Of a DNA stretch of 64,000 nt, positions 35,471 to 44,999 are shown piece after piece. Numbering within the stretch: the stretch's first letter is position 1; each line of letters begins with the position of its first letter. The notes below the pieces were generated by a model. The model had not been told where the DNA came from and made no database searches. It saw nothing but the letters and a program-made list of their open reading frames with translations. Position numbers and translations under genes: made by a program. Origin of the DNA: an uncultured Clostridia bacterium (GTDB lineage: Bacteria > Bacillota > Clostridia > Oscillospirales > Oscillospiraceae); NCBI GenBank assembly GCA_947383645.1, contig CANDEH010000004.1:7136-71135 (forward strand), read 5' to 3'.

Positions 35471-35644
35471 TCAGCAGCAGCAGTCACAGCCGTTGTCGGT
35501 GGAGACGCCGGCCACGCTGCCGTTGTTGCAGCCGCAGGAGTTGCAGCCGCAGGAATTGCAGCCGCAGCCGTTGTTCCCCATAGCGCAGCTGAGCAGCAGC
35601 ACGATCAGGATAATCCACAGACAGTTATTATTGTTGTTCCACAT
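35471..35644 (-). CDS. Small Cys/Asn-rich membrane peptide (copy 1)
   Basis: A 57-residue peptide. It has a polar WNNNNN start, one membrane helix (CLWIILIVLLLSCAM) and a tail of repeated NSCGC units ending CDCCC. ATG 35644 is chosen because GAGGTGA is 6 bases upstream. It resembles the peptide at 45000-45155 in layout. The Cys-rich tail suggests metal binding or cross-linking, perhaps in the spore coat, but no function is known to me. Confidence 0.6.
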   Translation of the reverse strand: MWNNNNNCLWIILIVLLLSCAMGNNGCGCNSCGCNSCGCNNGSVAGVSTDNGCDCCC

Positions 35645-35846
35645 GTTTGTCACCTCACTTTGAAAGCTCTATGCTATCTTATGAGGCGAGAGGACAATTG
35701 GAGCTTGACCACATTAAAATTTCTCAGAAAAATTTTTCCGCTGTTTTCCTTTCATCTGTGTAGGTGCGCAGATGCCGGAATGCAGGTACAAAAGCCGTCC
35801 CATGCCCCGGCGGGTTGGGACCTGGAAAAGGATGGTGACCTTGAAA

Positions 35847-37019
35847 ATGGGTGAGAACGAACACAACACCACCGGTTGGGACCGGGAACAGGTCCGCCGG
35901 GAGGCGGAGAGAAGCCGCGGCGGCGCGCAGCACGCCCAGGGCCAGCGGGGAGGACAGCCCCGGCGGCGGCGGAAGAAGCGGGGAAACCCGATTCTCAGCT
36001 TCCTCATATACATTGTCTTTGTGGTGGTCTCCTCGGCGCTGCTGGCGGGAATTGGGTGGCTGCTGGCCAACGACCTGTGTGCGCTGAATAAGGACATGGC
36101 CGAGGCCACCATTGAGGTGACCAAGGAGGACAACGTCAACTCGGTGGCAGCCAAGCTCAAGGATGCGGGACTTATAGAGTATAAGTGGTTCTTCAAGCTC
36201 TTTGCCTGGGTTTCCAACGCCGACGAGAAGATCGGCGAGGGTACCTATACTTTGAGTACCGATATGGACTACCGGGCGCTGATCGTGGGGATGATGAGCA
36301 AAACCGGCCAGAACCTGACAGCGGAGACAGTGAAGGTCACCATCCCCGAGGGGTACTCCGTGGCCCAGATCATCCGTCTTCTGGCGGAGAAGGGGGTCAA
36401 CACGGAGGAGGCCCTCACCGAGGCCGCCGCGAGCCACAAGTATACCGAGTACGAGTTTGTGGACAACGAGAATCTGGGCAATATCAGCCGCCTGGAGGGC
36501 TACCTCTACCCGGATACCTACGAGTTCTACGTGGGGGAGAAGGCCTCCAACGCCCTGGGCCGTCTGCTGAAGAACTTCAGTCTGAAGATGGACGAGGAGA
36601 TGCTGGAGCTCATTGAGAACTCCGGCTACAGCATGAAGGAGATCCTGACCATCGCCTCCCTCATCGAGCGTGAGACCGACGGCAGTGACCGCAGCACCAT
36701 CGCCTCGGTGATCTACAACCGGATCAACAACCCCGGCTACGAGACCGGGGGCCTCCTCCAGATCGACGCGGCCCTGGTCTACGCCACCGGCCACACGGAG
36801 CTCACCGACGAGGACAAGGCGGTGGACAGCCCCTACAACCTCTACACCCACAAGGGCCTGCCCCCCACCCCCATCGCCAACCCCGGCATGGCCGCCATCA
36901 AGGCCGCCCTCCAGCCGGCCACCACGGACTACTACTACTATGTCCTGGGCAAGGACGGCAAGCACATCTTCAGCAAGACCTACAGCGAGCACCAGCAGGT
37001 GATCGCCTCCCTGGGGTGA
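35847..37019 (+). CDS. mltG: Endolytic murein transglycosylase MltG
   Basis: A membrane-anchored YceG-family enzyme that cuts nascent glycan strands and limits their length. A basic N-terminal cytoplasmic stretch (RRRRKKRG) precedes one membrane helix (ILSFLIYIVFVVVSSALLAGIGWLL). A LysM-like subdomain follows, then the catalytic region with LEGYLYPDTYEF, ILTIASLIERETD (catalytic Glu) and the substrate groove SPYNLYTHKGLPPTPIANPG. Start 35847 is supported by GGTGA 8 bases upstream, although ATG 35832 is possible. Confidence 0.92.
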   Translation: MGENEHNTTGWDREQVRREAERSRGGAQHAQGQRGGQPRRRRKKRGNPILSFLIYIVFVVVSSALLAGIGWLLANDLCALNKDMAEATIEVTKEDNVNSVAAKLKDAGLIEYKWFFKLFAWVSNADEKIGEGTYTLSTDMDYRALIVGMMSKTGQNLTAETVKVTIPEGYSVAQIIRLLAEKGVNTEEALTEAAASHKYTEYEFVDNENLGNISRLEGYLYPDTYEFYVGEKASNALGRLLKNFSLKMDEEMLELIENSGYSMKEILTIASLIERETDGSDRSTIASVIYNRINNPGYETGGLLQIDAALVYATGHTELTDEDKAVDSPYNLYTHKGLPPTPIANPGMAAIKAALQPATTDYYYYVLGKDGKHIFSKTYSEHQQVIASLG

Positions 37020-37023
37020 GGCC

Positions 37024-38256
37024 GTGGATCGGGTGAAGCCGGAGCTTCTCTCCCCGGCGGGGGATATGGAGAAGCTGAAGATGGCCGTGGCCTACGGCGC
37101 GGACGCGGTGTATCTGGCCGGAAGCGAGTTCGGGATGCGCTCCTTTGCCGGGAATTTCCCGGCTGAGGAGCTGGCGGCGGCGGTGGCGTACTGCCACGAG
37201 AGGGGGGTCCGGGTCCACGTGACCTGCAACACCATGCCCCGCAACGACGAGGCGGACCGCCTCCCGGAGTGGCTCTCCTTCCTGGAGAGCATCCGGGCGG
37301 ACGCGATCATTCTGGCCGACGTGGGCACCCTGGCCCTGGCCCTCCGCCATGCCCCCCACGTGGAGCGGCACATCTCCACACAGGCCAGCGTGGTGAACTA
37401 CCGCAGCGCCCAGGCCTGGTACGATCTGGGGGCCCATCGGGTGATTCTGGCCCGGGAGCTGAGCCTGCCGGAGATCCGGGAGATCCGGGACCGGACGCCC
37501 CCCGCCCTGGAGATTGAGACCTTCGTCCACGGGGCTATGTGCGTCAGCTACTCGGGACGCTGCCTCCTCTCCAACTACATGACCGGCCGGGACTCCAACC
37601 GGGGCGCGTGCGCCCAGCCCTGCCGCTACCAGTACGCCCTGGTGGAGGAGAAGCGCCCGGGGGAGGTCTACCCCATCTTCGAGGATGAAAAAGGCAGCTA
37701 CATCATGAACTCCCGGGACATGTGCATGATCGACCACATCGGCGAGCTGATGGACGCCGGGCTCTCCAGCCTGAAAATCGAGGGCCGGGCCAAGTCCGCC
37801 TACTACGCGGGTATTGTCACCGCCGCCTACCGGCAGGCTATCGACGCCGCCTGGGAGGGGAGGGAGCTGGACCCGGTCTGGCGGGACGAGGTGGAGCACG
37901 TGAGCCACCGCCACTACTCCACCGGCTTCTACTATGGCCAGCCGGGCCAGTACACCGAGGACGCCCGGTACATCCGGGAGTGGCAGGTGCTGGCCATCGT
38001 GGAGCGGTGCGCCCCGGACGGCTTGGCGGAGCTGAGCCTGCGCAACAAGTTCGCCGCCGGGGACGAGATCGAGGTGGCGGGTCCGGGGCTGCGGCCCTTT
38101 GCCATGACCGCGCCAATTATGGCGGGGGAGGAGGGGGAGCCCCTTGCCGAGGTGCGAAAGCCCCAAATGCGTTTCACCATGCGTCTGCCTCAATATGCCC
38201 CGCCTCTGAGCGTCATCCGGGCGCAGCGGAGCCTCTCCCCGACCGAACAGGCGTGA
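37024..38256 (+). CDS. U32 family peptidase-like protein (TrhP/RlhA group)
   Basis: A 410-residue protein of the U32 family, whose members in E. coli (TrhP, RlhA) are needed for hydroxylation of tRNA or 23S rRNA and bind an iron-sulfur centre. Family text is clear: ELLSPAGDMEKLKMAV, GADAVYLAG, ETFVHGAMCVSYSGRCLLSNY, RGACAQPCRYQY, and SLKIEGRAKSAYY. The conserved cysteines are present. GTG 37024 starts 5 bases after the mltG stop. This mltG-U32 order occurs in other clostridia. It might alternatively act as a collagenase-like protease, which is less likely. Confidence 0.88.
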   Translation: MDRVKPELLSPAGDMEKLKMAVAYGADAVYLAGSEFGMRSFAGNFPAEELAAAVAYCHERGVRVHVTCNTMPRNDEADRLPEWLSFLESIRADAIILADVGTLALALRHAPHVERHISTQASVVNYRSAQAWYDLGAHRVILARELSLPEIREIRDRTPPALEIETFVHGAMCVSYSGRCLLSNYMTGRDSNRGACAQPCRYQYALVEEKRPGEVYPIFEDEKGSYIMNSRDMCMIDHIGELMDAGLSSLKIEGRAKSAYYAGIVTAAYRQAIDAAWEGRELDPVWRDEVEHVSHRHYSTGFYYGQPGQYTEDARYIREWQVLAIVERCAPDGLAELSLRNKFAAGDEIEVAGPGLRPFAMTAPIMAGEEGEPLAEVRKPQMRFTMRLPQYAPPLSVIRAQRSLSPTEQA

Positions 38257-38462
38257 CAGGGGGAAGTAAGATCTGTCATGGCGCCCGGCGGAATAAACAT
38301 ACGGACGGGAACAGGCACCGCAGATCTGTCCGAAACCAGGAGGCATAAACCGTCAACGCCTCTTCCCGATTGGAAGAGAGCAGGAAAATACATCAATGCC
38401 GGTGTCTGAACAGAAAAACAGGAGGTATCGAGAATTCTGGATATCCCCTGTTTTTCTTTTTA
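38257..38462 (+). terminator. Intergenic stretch ending in a terminator hairpin (38412-38462)
   Basis: The first 155 bases hold no supported gene. The hairpin pairs AGAAAAACAGG (38412-38422) with CCTGTTTTTCT (38447-38457), with a further imperfect inner stem (GAGGTATC facing GGATATCCC) and trailing T bases. It separates the mltG-U32 unit from the efflux operon. Confidence 0.75.
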
Positions 38463-38542
38463 TATTGCCGGACGTGGATTGACAGACATTGCCGGAAGGA
38501 AGTACTTCCATATTGTTAACAATTTTTTCACAAGGGATCCCA

Positions 38543-38571
38543 TTGACAAAAAAGGGGGACCTACCTATAAT
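38543..38571 (+). promoter_or_regulatory. Consensus sigma-A promoter of the efflux operon
   Basis: TTGACA (38543-38548), exactly 17 bases, TATAAT (38566-38571). Both hexamers match the consensus perfectly, so the promoter should be very strong unless repressed. The 20-bp palindrome starts 9 bases after the -10. Confidence 0.95.
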
Positions 38572-38580
38572 AGGGAGGTC

Positions 38581-38600
38581 CCGACCGACCGGTCGGTCGG
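38581..38600 (+). promoter_or_regulatory. 20-bp perfect palindrome, probable TetR operator
   Basis: CCGACCGACCGGTCGGTCGG is its own reverse complement and begins at about the transcription start. Such repeats are typical TetR-family sites, and a TetR gene ends this operon (44206-44829). The transcript would also form an 8-bp hairpin followed by TTTTT, so a terminator-like effect is possible as well. Confidence 0.85.
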
Positions 38601-38651
38601 TTTTTGTTTACCGATATCTGCAACGCAATTTGACGCAAAAGGAGCTTAGGC

Positions 38652-39989
38652 ATGAAACGGATCACAGCACTTGTACTGACAGTGACACTACTGGTGCTCC
38701 TGGCTGCCACGCCTACCCTGGCCGAGGGAGGCGAGGGGCCCGGCGCACTGTCTGAGGCAGCGGAACCATCGACCGCCGGGAGCGGCGCGAGTGTCCCGGC
38801 GGAGGCAGACCCGCCTGGGGAGAGCGCTCCGCAGCCCGCCGCTCCCGAGGTTCCGGAGGACCCGGCGGTACGGGAGCAGCTGGGTATCGCCGAGGAGCGT
38901 GTGGAACCCACGGGCTGGGCGAAGGAGCTTGCGGATTTCCGCGCTGCTCAGGGGGAGGTATTGCCCTTTGGCACTCTGCGGGAGCGGCTGGAGAAGAGCA
39001 ACTACAATGTGAAGGCATTGAAGCAGCAGATCGCCGACCTGTCGGATCTGAACACGGGAAGTCTTACCGGCGCTATTATCGAGCTGCGCAAGCTGGACAG
39101 CGCGCTCAACGGGGCGCTGATGGGTGTGCCCATGGACGACCCGCTCTACGGTCCGCTGGCGATGCTCCTTCAGGTGAACAGCGCCAACATCGGCAGTCAG
39201 ATTTCTACTCTGGACGGACAGATCGACAGCATGAAAATCTCCAGGGAGACCGGGCAGAATTCTCTGAAAAACGGCATCGATCAGATTGTCAAGGGCACGG
39301 AGACCCTCTACATAGCCATTGCCACCATGGAGGCCAACCTGGGCAGCATTGAGCGGGGCCTCCAGACCCTGGACCGGGCTGTCGCCATCTATGAGAAGCA
39401 GTACGAGCTGGGTATGGCCTCCCTCTACGAGCTGGAGACCATGCGCCACCAGCAGAGCAGCGCCGTCAGCTCCCTGCGGGGTCTGCTGTTCCAGATTCAA
39501 AGCAGCAAGATCACCCTGGAGGGCATGTGCGGACTGCCTCTTACCGGCACCACCCGCCTGGAGTATCTGGTGATCCCCGATGAGGAGGACGTAAACGGTG
39601 TGGACTTTGACGGGGAGCTGCGCCGGGCCATGGGCAGGAATGTGGATGTGATGAACGCCCGCGTTCAGGAGAAGTACGATGACGGCGAGGCCAACGAGTA
39701 TGCGGTGAAGGCGGCGGAAGACAGCTTCACTTACAACTTTAAGGTGATCTGCCTCACCGTTGGGGAGAAATGGCGGCTTACCGAGGCCGCCGGAGAGACG
39801 CTGCGTTTCCAGCGGCGGACCTTTGAGATTACCGCCAAGAAGTACGATCTGGGTATGGCGTCCGAGGAGGAGTATCTGGCCGGGCGCAACGACGTGCTCC
39901 AGGCGGAGAGCGACCTCTACAACGCCCAGATCGAGCTCTTCGGCGCCTACAACAACTACCGCTGGGCCCGTGACTACGGCATCGTATAA
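38652..39989 (+). CDS. TolC-family-like secreted protein of RND operon
   Basis: A 445-residue protein with a signal peptide (ITALVLTVTLLVLLAATPTLA), then about 70 residues of Pro/Glu/Ala-rich linker, and then long amphipathic helices. The two repeated outer-membrane-efflux-like patterns are visible: YEKQYELGMASLYELETMRHQ and AKKYDLGMASEEEYLAGRNDVLQAESDLYNAQ. In diderm bacteria TolC is the outer-membrane channel. A monoderm clostridium would have no outer membrane, so its role is unclear. It is the first gene downstream of the repressed promoter. Confidence 0.82.
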   Translation: MKRITALVLTVTLLVLLAATPTLAEGGEGPGALSEAAEPSTAGSGASVPAEADPPGESAPQPAAPEVPEDPAVREQLGIAEERVEPTGWAKELADFRAAQGEVLPFGTLRERLEKSNYNVKALKQQIADLSDLNTGSLTGAIIELRKLDSALNGALMGVPMDDPLYGPLAMLLQVNSANIGSQISTLDGQIDSMKISRETGQNSLKNGIDQIVKGTETLYIAIATMEANLGSIERGLQTLDRAVAIYEKQYELGMASLYELETMRHQQSSAVSSLRGLLFQIQSSKITLEGMCGLPLTGTTRLEYLVIPDEEDVNGVDFDGELRRAMGRNVDVMNARVQEKYDDGEANEYAVKAAEDSFTYNFKVICLTVGEKWRLTEAAGETLRFQRRTFEITAKKYDLGMASEEEYLAGRNDVLQAESDLYNAQIELFGAYNNYRWARDYGIV

Positions 39990-40001
39990 AGGAGAGACCA
40001 T

Positions 40002-41108
40002 ATGAAGAAGAGACTGACAGCCCTCGCCCTGGCGGCGCTGCTGGCGCTGAGCCTCACCGGCTGCGCCCGGAGCGGCGGGGAAGAGGAGACGGAGGAGCCC
40101 AAGGCCGGCACGGCGGTGGAGGTGACCGCTGTGGAGCGGGGAGATATCTACAACGAGAGCACCGTCACCGGCAGTGTGATGGCCAACCGGGACATCCCCA
40201 TTATGCCCCCGGTGTCCGGCCGGGTGAAGGATGTGGCGGTGAAGGCCGGCGACATGGTGGCGGAGGGCGACGTGCTCTTCACCATGGACACCGCCGATCT
40301 GCGGGACACCTACGGCGCCCTGATCGACAGCTACACCCGGACCAGGACCCTCTTAGATGAGCAGGTGCGCCAGACCCAGCAGAGCCTGGACAATTTGCGG
40401 GCCCTCTACGAGATCGGGGCGGTGTCCCGGAACAACGTGGAACAGACGGAGCTGGCCCTGCTCCAGGCCCAGACCAGCCGGGAGACCACCCTGGCCCAGC
40501 TGGGGGCGGACGATCTGATGGAGACCCTGACGGATCCGGCGGTCCGCGCCACCATCAGCGGCACCGTGTCCAGCGTGGGCGTCACCGCCGGGGTGATGGC
40601 CGCCAACACCGGCGTGGGTGTGGTGGTCAGCGAGATCGGCAAGCCCCAGGCGGTGGTGGGCGTCTCCGAGGTGCTCCTGCCCTACGTCCACGTGGGGGAC
40701 GAGGTGCAGGTAACGCTGTCCTCCTCCGACACCCCCTTCACCGGCACGGTGGACGGCGTGGCCTCGGCTCTGAATGGCCAGACGGCCCTGTATCAGGTAC
40801 ATATTGATTTGCCCGAGGAGGTGGAGGCCGCCATCGGGATGTTCGCCAAGGTGGTTTTCCGCACAGAGGCCCGCTACGACGCGGTGCTGGCCCCCACGGA
40901 GTCCATCATCACCGACGGCCTGGAGCAGTACGTCTACGTGGTGGAGGAGGGTACGGCCCATCGCCGCACCGTCACCACAGGTCTGACCAGCGGCGCCATG
41001 ACCGAGATCACCACCGGCCTTGACGAGGGAGAGACCCTGGTCACCGTGGGACAGAGCTATCTGGCCGACGGCGCGGCGGTGCGGATCGTGGAGGGCGGAG
41101 ATCAATGA
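40002..41108 (+). CDS. RND efflux membrane-fusion/adaptor lipoprotein
   Basis: A 368-residue adaptor. The signal peptide RLTALALAALLALSLTGCA ends in a lipobox. Lipoyl-like and beta-barrel domains show as MPPVSGRVKDVAVKAGDMVAEGDVLF and, in the second half, ATISGTVSSVGVTAGVM. A helical hairpin (TRTRTLLDEQVRQTQQSLDNLRALYEIGAVSRNNVEQTE) lies between. It would link the pump to the TolC-like protein. It overlaps the pump gene by 4 bases and follows the TolC-like gene after 12 bases. Confidence 0.92.
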   Translation: MKKRLTALALAALLALSLTGCARSGGEEETEEPKAGTAVEVTAVERGDIYNESTVTGSVMANRDIPIMPPVSGRVKDVAVKAGDMVAEGDVLFTMDTADLRDTYGALIDSYTRTRTLLDEQVRQTQQSLDNLRALYEIGAVSRNNVEQTELALLQAQTSRETTLAQLGADDLMETLTDPAVRATISGTVSSVGVTAGVMAANTGVGVVVSEIGKPQAVVGVSEVLLPYVHVGDEVQVTLSSSDTPFTGTVDGVASALNGQTALYQVHIDLPEEVEAAIGMFAKVVFRTEARYDAVLAPTESIITDGLEQYVYVVEEGTAHRRTVTTGLTSGAMTEITTGLDEGETLVTVGQSYLADGAAVRIVEGGDQ

Positions 41109-44100
41109 AACTGGTTTCCTTTTGCATCAAGCACCGGGTGACCACCATCATGGCCTGCGTCATTGTGGCTATCTTCGGCGTGATGGGGTTCTCTAAGCTG
41201 CCCCTGGCCCTGATGCCGGACATCGAGATGCCCATGGCGGTGGTGTTCTCCACCTACACCGGGGCGGGACCCCAGGAGGTGGAGAATCTCCTCACCCGAA
41301 CCCTGGAGAGCGCCTGCGCCTCCGTGTCCGGCATGGAGGAGCTCCAGTCCATCTCCAGCGAGGGGGCCTCCATCGTCATGGTCACCTTTGCCGACGGCAC
41401 CAATATGGACAACGCCCTGGTGGATCTGCGGGAGAAGATCGACATGGTGAAGAGCTACCTCCCCGAGGACGCCAGCGCCCCCACGGTGATGGCGATCAAC
41501 GTGGACGCCATGCCCGTCATGCAGATTGCTTTGAAGGGCACCGCCCTCCCCAGTCTCCAAACTATCGCCGAGGACACGCTGTCCCCGGCCCTGGAGCGCA
41601 TTGACGGCGTGGCCTCGGTGGACATCCTGGGCGGCTATGCCAACGAGGTGGCGGTGGAGACCTATGACGAGAAGCTCTCCGGCTACGGCCTCTCCATCAG
41701 CTACATCGCACAGATTCTGACCGCTGAGAATCTGGCCCTGCCCGCGGGCAACGTGGACAACGGATCTCACACCCTCACCGTCCGCACCGACGGGGAGTTT
41801 GGCTCTATCGACGATGTGCGAAACTGCCTGCTGCCTCTTCCTACCGGCGGCACCGTCCGCCTCAGCGAGGTGGCCGACGTCTACTTGAAGCCACAGGAGC
41901 AGAGCATCATCGCCAAGGTGGACGGGGAGCCCTGCATCATTCTCTCCGTCAACAAGCAGTCCGGTGTGAACACGGTGCAGACCGCCCAGCGGATCCAGAA
42001 GACCCTGGAACGGCTTACCGAGGAGAACCCCACCTTAAACTGGCTGGTTCTTATGGACCAGAGCGACTTTATCAATCTGGCTGTCAACAGCGCCATTACT
42101 AACATCATCCTGGGCGTGCTTCTGGCTGCCGTGGTGCTGTTCGTATTCCTGCGGGACTGGGGGGCCACCCTGGTGATCTCCCTGGCTATGCCGCTGTGCA
42201 TCGTGGCGGTATTTCTCATCATGCAGGTGCTGGACATCACCATGAACATGATGAGCCTGGGCGGCGTGGCCATGGGCGTGGGTATGATCGTAGATAACTC
42301 CATCGTGGTCCTGGAGAACATCTTCCACTACCGCTCCGATGGCTTCAACAACTTTGACGCCTGTACCAAGGGCACCGGCGAGGTGGCGCTCTCCATCTCC
42401 GCCTCCACGTTGACCACTGTGGCGGTGTTCCTGCCCCTGGGCCTTACCAGCGGCCTTGTGGGCATGATGTTCTACGACTTCTGCCTTACTATCTGCACCC
42501 TGATGCTGACCTCCCTCCTGGTGTCCCTGACCATCGTGCCCCTCCTCAGCTACGGACTCCTGGGCCGGGGGAACAAGAACCTCACCGCCCTGTCCGAGGC
42601 CATGGAGGAGGCAAAGACGAAAAAGGCCACCCTCCGGGAGCGGATGGCCGCCTGGTACCGGAAGCGCCTGGGCTACTTCATCACCCACCGGAAGGTGGCG
42701 GTGGTGGTGTCCGTCGCCATGGTGGCGGTGTTCAGCCTCTCCATTCTCTTTGCCGGCTTCGAGCTGATCCCCAGCATCGACCAGGGCAGCGTCTCCGTCA
42801 GCATCAGTCTGCCGGTGGGCGCGGAGGTGGAGGAGGCCCAGCGGATCTCCGAGCAGGTGGTGGCTGTGGCTATGGACACTGTACCGGAGATCGAGAGCAT
42901 CTACTACTCCACCGGCGGCGGTATGATGAGCAGCCTCACCGGAGGCACCGGGGCCTCGGTGTCCATGAATCTGGTGTCCCGGCGGGACCGGGACCGCTCG
43001 GCGGAGGAGGTTGCCCAGCAGCTCCGCGGTGATCTCGCTGACATCGCCGGCGCGGAGCTCTCCATCAGCGCCGCAGGGATGATGGACATGTCCGCCCTCA
43101 CCGGCAGCGCCATCAACATCTCTCTCAGCGGCAACGACAATACTCTCCTCAAGGAGACCGCCGACCGGCTGGTCCGGGAGATCGCCGCCCTCCCCGACGC
43201 GGTGGAGGTCACCTCCTCCGCCTCGGAGCAGGTGCCGGCGGTGACAGTCACATTGAACCGGGACGTGGCCTCCCAGTACGGTCTCAACGCCGCCACCGTG
43301 GGCAGCGCCGTCCGCAGCCAGCTCACCGGCACCACCGCCACGGAGCTGAAGATCGGCGGGGAGGAGATCTCCGTGGTGGTCCGGGGCGACAGCGACGCAG
43401 GCAGCAGCCTGGACGCCCTGCGGTCCATGCCCATCGCCACTCCGTTGGGGTCTAGCATCCCCTTGAGTATGGTGGCCGACGTGGCGGTGGAGCTGTCTCC
43501 CCAGTCCATCTATCGGGAGAACCAGAGCCGCACCATCTCCGTCACCGGCTCCAGCGCCACCGACGACACCGTGGGCATCTACAGCGCCGTGGAGACCCTG
43601 CTGAAGGACTTCCAGTCCCCGGAGGGTATCCAGATCACCATGGGCGGCGAGAACGAGGAGATGGTTAACGCCTTCCTGGACCTGGGGTACGCCCTGCTGG
43701 TGGCCCTGGGGCTGGTGTACTTCGTGCTGGCCTCCCAGTTTGAGTCCTTCCTCATGCCGGTGATCGTGATGATGATCCTGCCCGTGGGCCTCATCGGCTC
43801 GCTGTTCCTGCTGCCGTTTTTCGGCATGAAGGTCTCCATGCTGGCCTTTGTGGGGGTCATTATGCTCTCCGGCGTGGTGGTCAACTCCTCCATCGTGCTG
43901 GTGGACTACATTAAGATCCGCCGGGGCCGTGGGGAGGAGAAGAACGAGGCCATTTTGAACGCCTGTCCCCGCCGTATTCGCCCCGTGCTGATGACCACAT
44001 TGACCACGGTGCTGGGCCTTCTGCCCATGGCCTTTGGTCTGGGGGAGGGGGCGGAGATCATGATGCCCATGGCCATTGTGATGATAACGGGCCTGGTGGT

Positions 44101-44218
44101 GTCCACTGTTGTGACGCTGCTGTTCACCCCGGTGTACTACAGTCTCCTGGACAGCCTGGACGCCCGCCTGCACCGGAAGCGCCGTGAGAGGGAGGAGGCG
44201 GCGGCATGTCAAGCGTAA
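41105..44218 (+). CDS. RND (HAE/AcrB-type) multidrug efflux pump
   Basis: A 1037-residue, 12-helix pump of full RND length. The first helix is preceded by FCIKHRVTTIMACVIVAIFGVMGF. The proton-relay helix reads GMIVDNSIVVLENIF, with one Asp retained and the second Asp of AcrB replaced by Asn, common in non-proteobacterial pumps as I recall. The two large extracytoplasmic loops begin at about residues 35 and 545, and the second set of helices contains ALGLVYFVLASQFESFLMPV and GVVVNSSIVLVDYIKI. Substrate range cannot be predicted. It overlaps the adaptor gene upstream by 4 bases and the TetR gene downstream by 13 bases. Confidence 0.95.
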   Translation: MKLVSFCIKHRVTTIMACVIVAIFGVMGFSKLPLALMPDIEMPMAVVFSTYTGAGPQEVENLLTRTLESACASVSGMEELQSISSEGASIVMVTFADGTNMDNALVDLREKIDMVKSYLPEDASAPTVMAINVDAMPVMQIALKGTALPSLQTIAEDTLSPALERIDGVASVDILGGYANEVAVETYDEKLSGYGLSISYIAQILTAENLALPAGNVDNGSHTLTVRTDGEFGSIDDVRNCLLPLPTGGTVRLSEVADVYLKPQEQSIIAKVDGEPCIILSVNKQSGVNTVQTAQRIQKTLERLTEENPTLNWLVLMDQSDFINLAVNSAITNIILGVLLAAVVLFVFLRDWGATLVISLAMPLCIVAVFLIMQVLDITMNMMSLGGVAMGVGMIVDNSIVVLENIFHYRSDGFNNFDACTKGTGEVALSISASTLTTVAVFLPLGLTSGLVGMMFYDFCLTICTLMLTSLLVSLTIVPLLSYGLLGRGNKNLTALSEAMEEAKTKKATLRERMAAWYRKRLGYFITHRKVAVVVSVAMVAVFSLSILFAGFELIPSIDQGSVSVSISLPVGAEVEEAQRISEQVVAVAMDTVPEIESIYYSTGGGMMSSLTGGTGASVSMNLVSRRDRDRSAEEVAQQLRGDLADIAGAELSISAAGMMDMSALTGSAINISLSGNDNTLLKETADRLVREIAALPDAVEVTSSASEQVPAVTVTLNRDVASQYGLNAATVGSAVRSQLTGTTATELKIGGEEISVVVRGDSDAGSSLDALRSMPIATPLGSSIPLSMVADVAVELSPQSIYRENQSRTISVTGSSATDDTVGIYSAVETLLKDFQSPEGIQITMGGENEEMVNAFLDLGYALLVALGLVYFVLASQFESFLMPVIVMMILPVGLIGSLFLLPFFGMKVSMLAFVGVIMLSGVVVNSSIVLVDYIKIRRGRGEEKNEAILNACPRRIRPVLMTTLTTVLGLLPMAFGLGEGAEIMMPMAIVMITGLVVSTVVTLLFTPVYYSLLDSLDARLHRKRREREEAAACQA

Positions 44219-44829
44219 GGGAGAGCCGCCGCGGCGACATCCTCCACGCGGCGCTGAAGGAGTTCTGCGCCAAGGGTTTCGAGGTGGTGTCCATGTCGGA
44301 GATCGCCCGCCGGGCCCAGATCGGCAAGTCCACCATCTACGAGTACTTCCCCTCCAAGGAGCAGCTGCTTCTGGAGACCGCCCAGATGCTCCTGGAGCAT
44401 TTGCTGGAGGAGCTGGAGCGGGCCTTCTCCCAGGCCCAGACCTTCCGGGAGAAGCTGATCTGCTACTACCGCGCGGTGGACCGCCTGGTGGAGCGCATCG
44501 GGGTAAACTTCCCCATGTTCTTTGTCACGGAGCCCATCACCGGCGTGATGCTGGAGTGCGTGGACACCTTCCGGGAGGCCCTGTTCCAGAAGATCGGCCG
44601 GGAGTTCCGCTCCGCCCAGGACCGGGGGGAGCTGGATGCCGCCCTGGACGCGGAGGTGGCGGCCACGCTGCTGACCACCCAGATCACGCCGCTGCTGCTC
44701 AAGACCATGTGCCGCTTCCAGGTGGAGGATGCGGCGGAAAAGATCGTGGATATCCTGATGTACGGCATCGCCGCCCGCCCCGCCGGGGCGGAAACCGCTG
44801 CTTCCCGGAAGCAGCGTAAGGAGGACTGA
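44206..44829 (+). CDS. TetR/AcrR-family repressor of the efflux operon
   Basis: A 207-residue regulator. The N-terminal helix-turn-helix domain is DILHAALKEFCAKGFEVVSMSEIARRAQIGKSTIYEYFPSKEQLL, and the ligand domain follows. It overlaps the end of the pump gene by 13 bases, so it is co-expressed with the pump. The palindrome at 38581-38600 at the start of the operon is its probable target, giving a negative autoregulatory loop relieved by pump substrates. This is inference from layout. Confidence 0.93.
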   Translation: MSSVRESRRGDILHAALKEFCAKGFEVVSMSEIARRAQIGKSTIYEYFPSKEQLLLETAQMLLEHLLEELERAFSQAQTFREKLICYYRAVDRLVERIGVNFPMFFVTEPITGVMLECVDTFREALFQKIGREFRSAQDRGELDAALDAEVAATLLTTQITPLLLKTMCRFQVEDAAEKIVDILMYGIAARPAGAETAASRKQRKED

Positions 44830-44952
44830 AGGCGTTGTCCATCCCTCAGGAGAGCCGTTATGCCGAAGGCAGCATTGGCGGGGTGACAAAGCCGGGAATG
44901 CCTCTTTATAGGCGGATCTGGCAATCAGGGAGACGGACGAAGTCCTGAAATA

Positions 44953-44988
44953 ACGCAGACGGCGCCCCCTGCGGGGCGCCGTCTGTGT
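44953..44988. terminator. Terminator hairpin between TetR and the Cys-rich gene
   Basis: A 16-bp stem (ACGCAGACGGCGCCCC with one wobble) and a 4-base loop. It is followed by TTATGTGTTT on the plus strand and by TTATTTC on the minus strand, so it may serve both converging genes. Confidence 0.8.
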
Positions 44989-44999
44989 TATGTGTTTGC

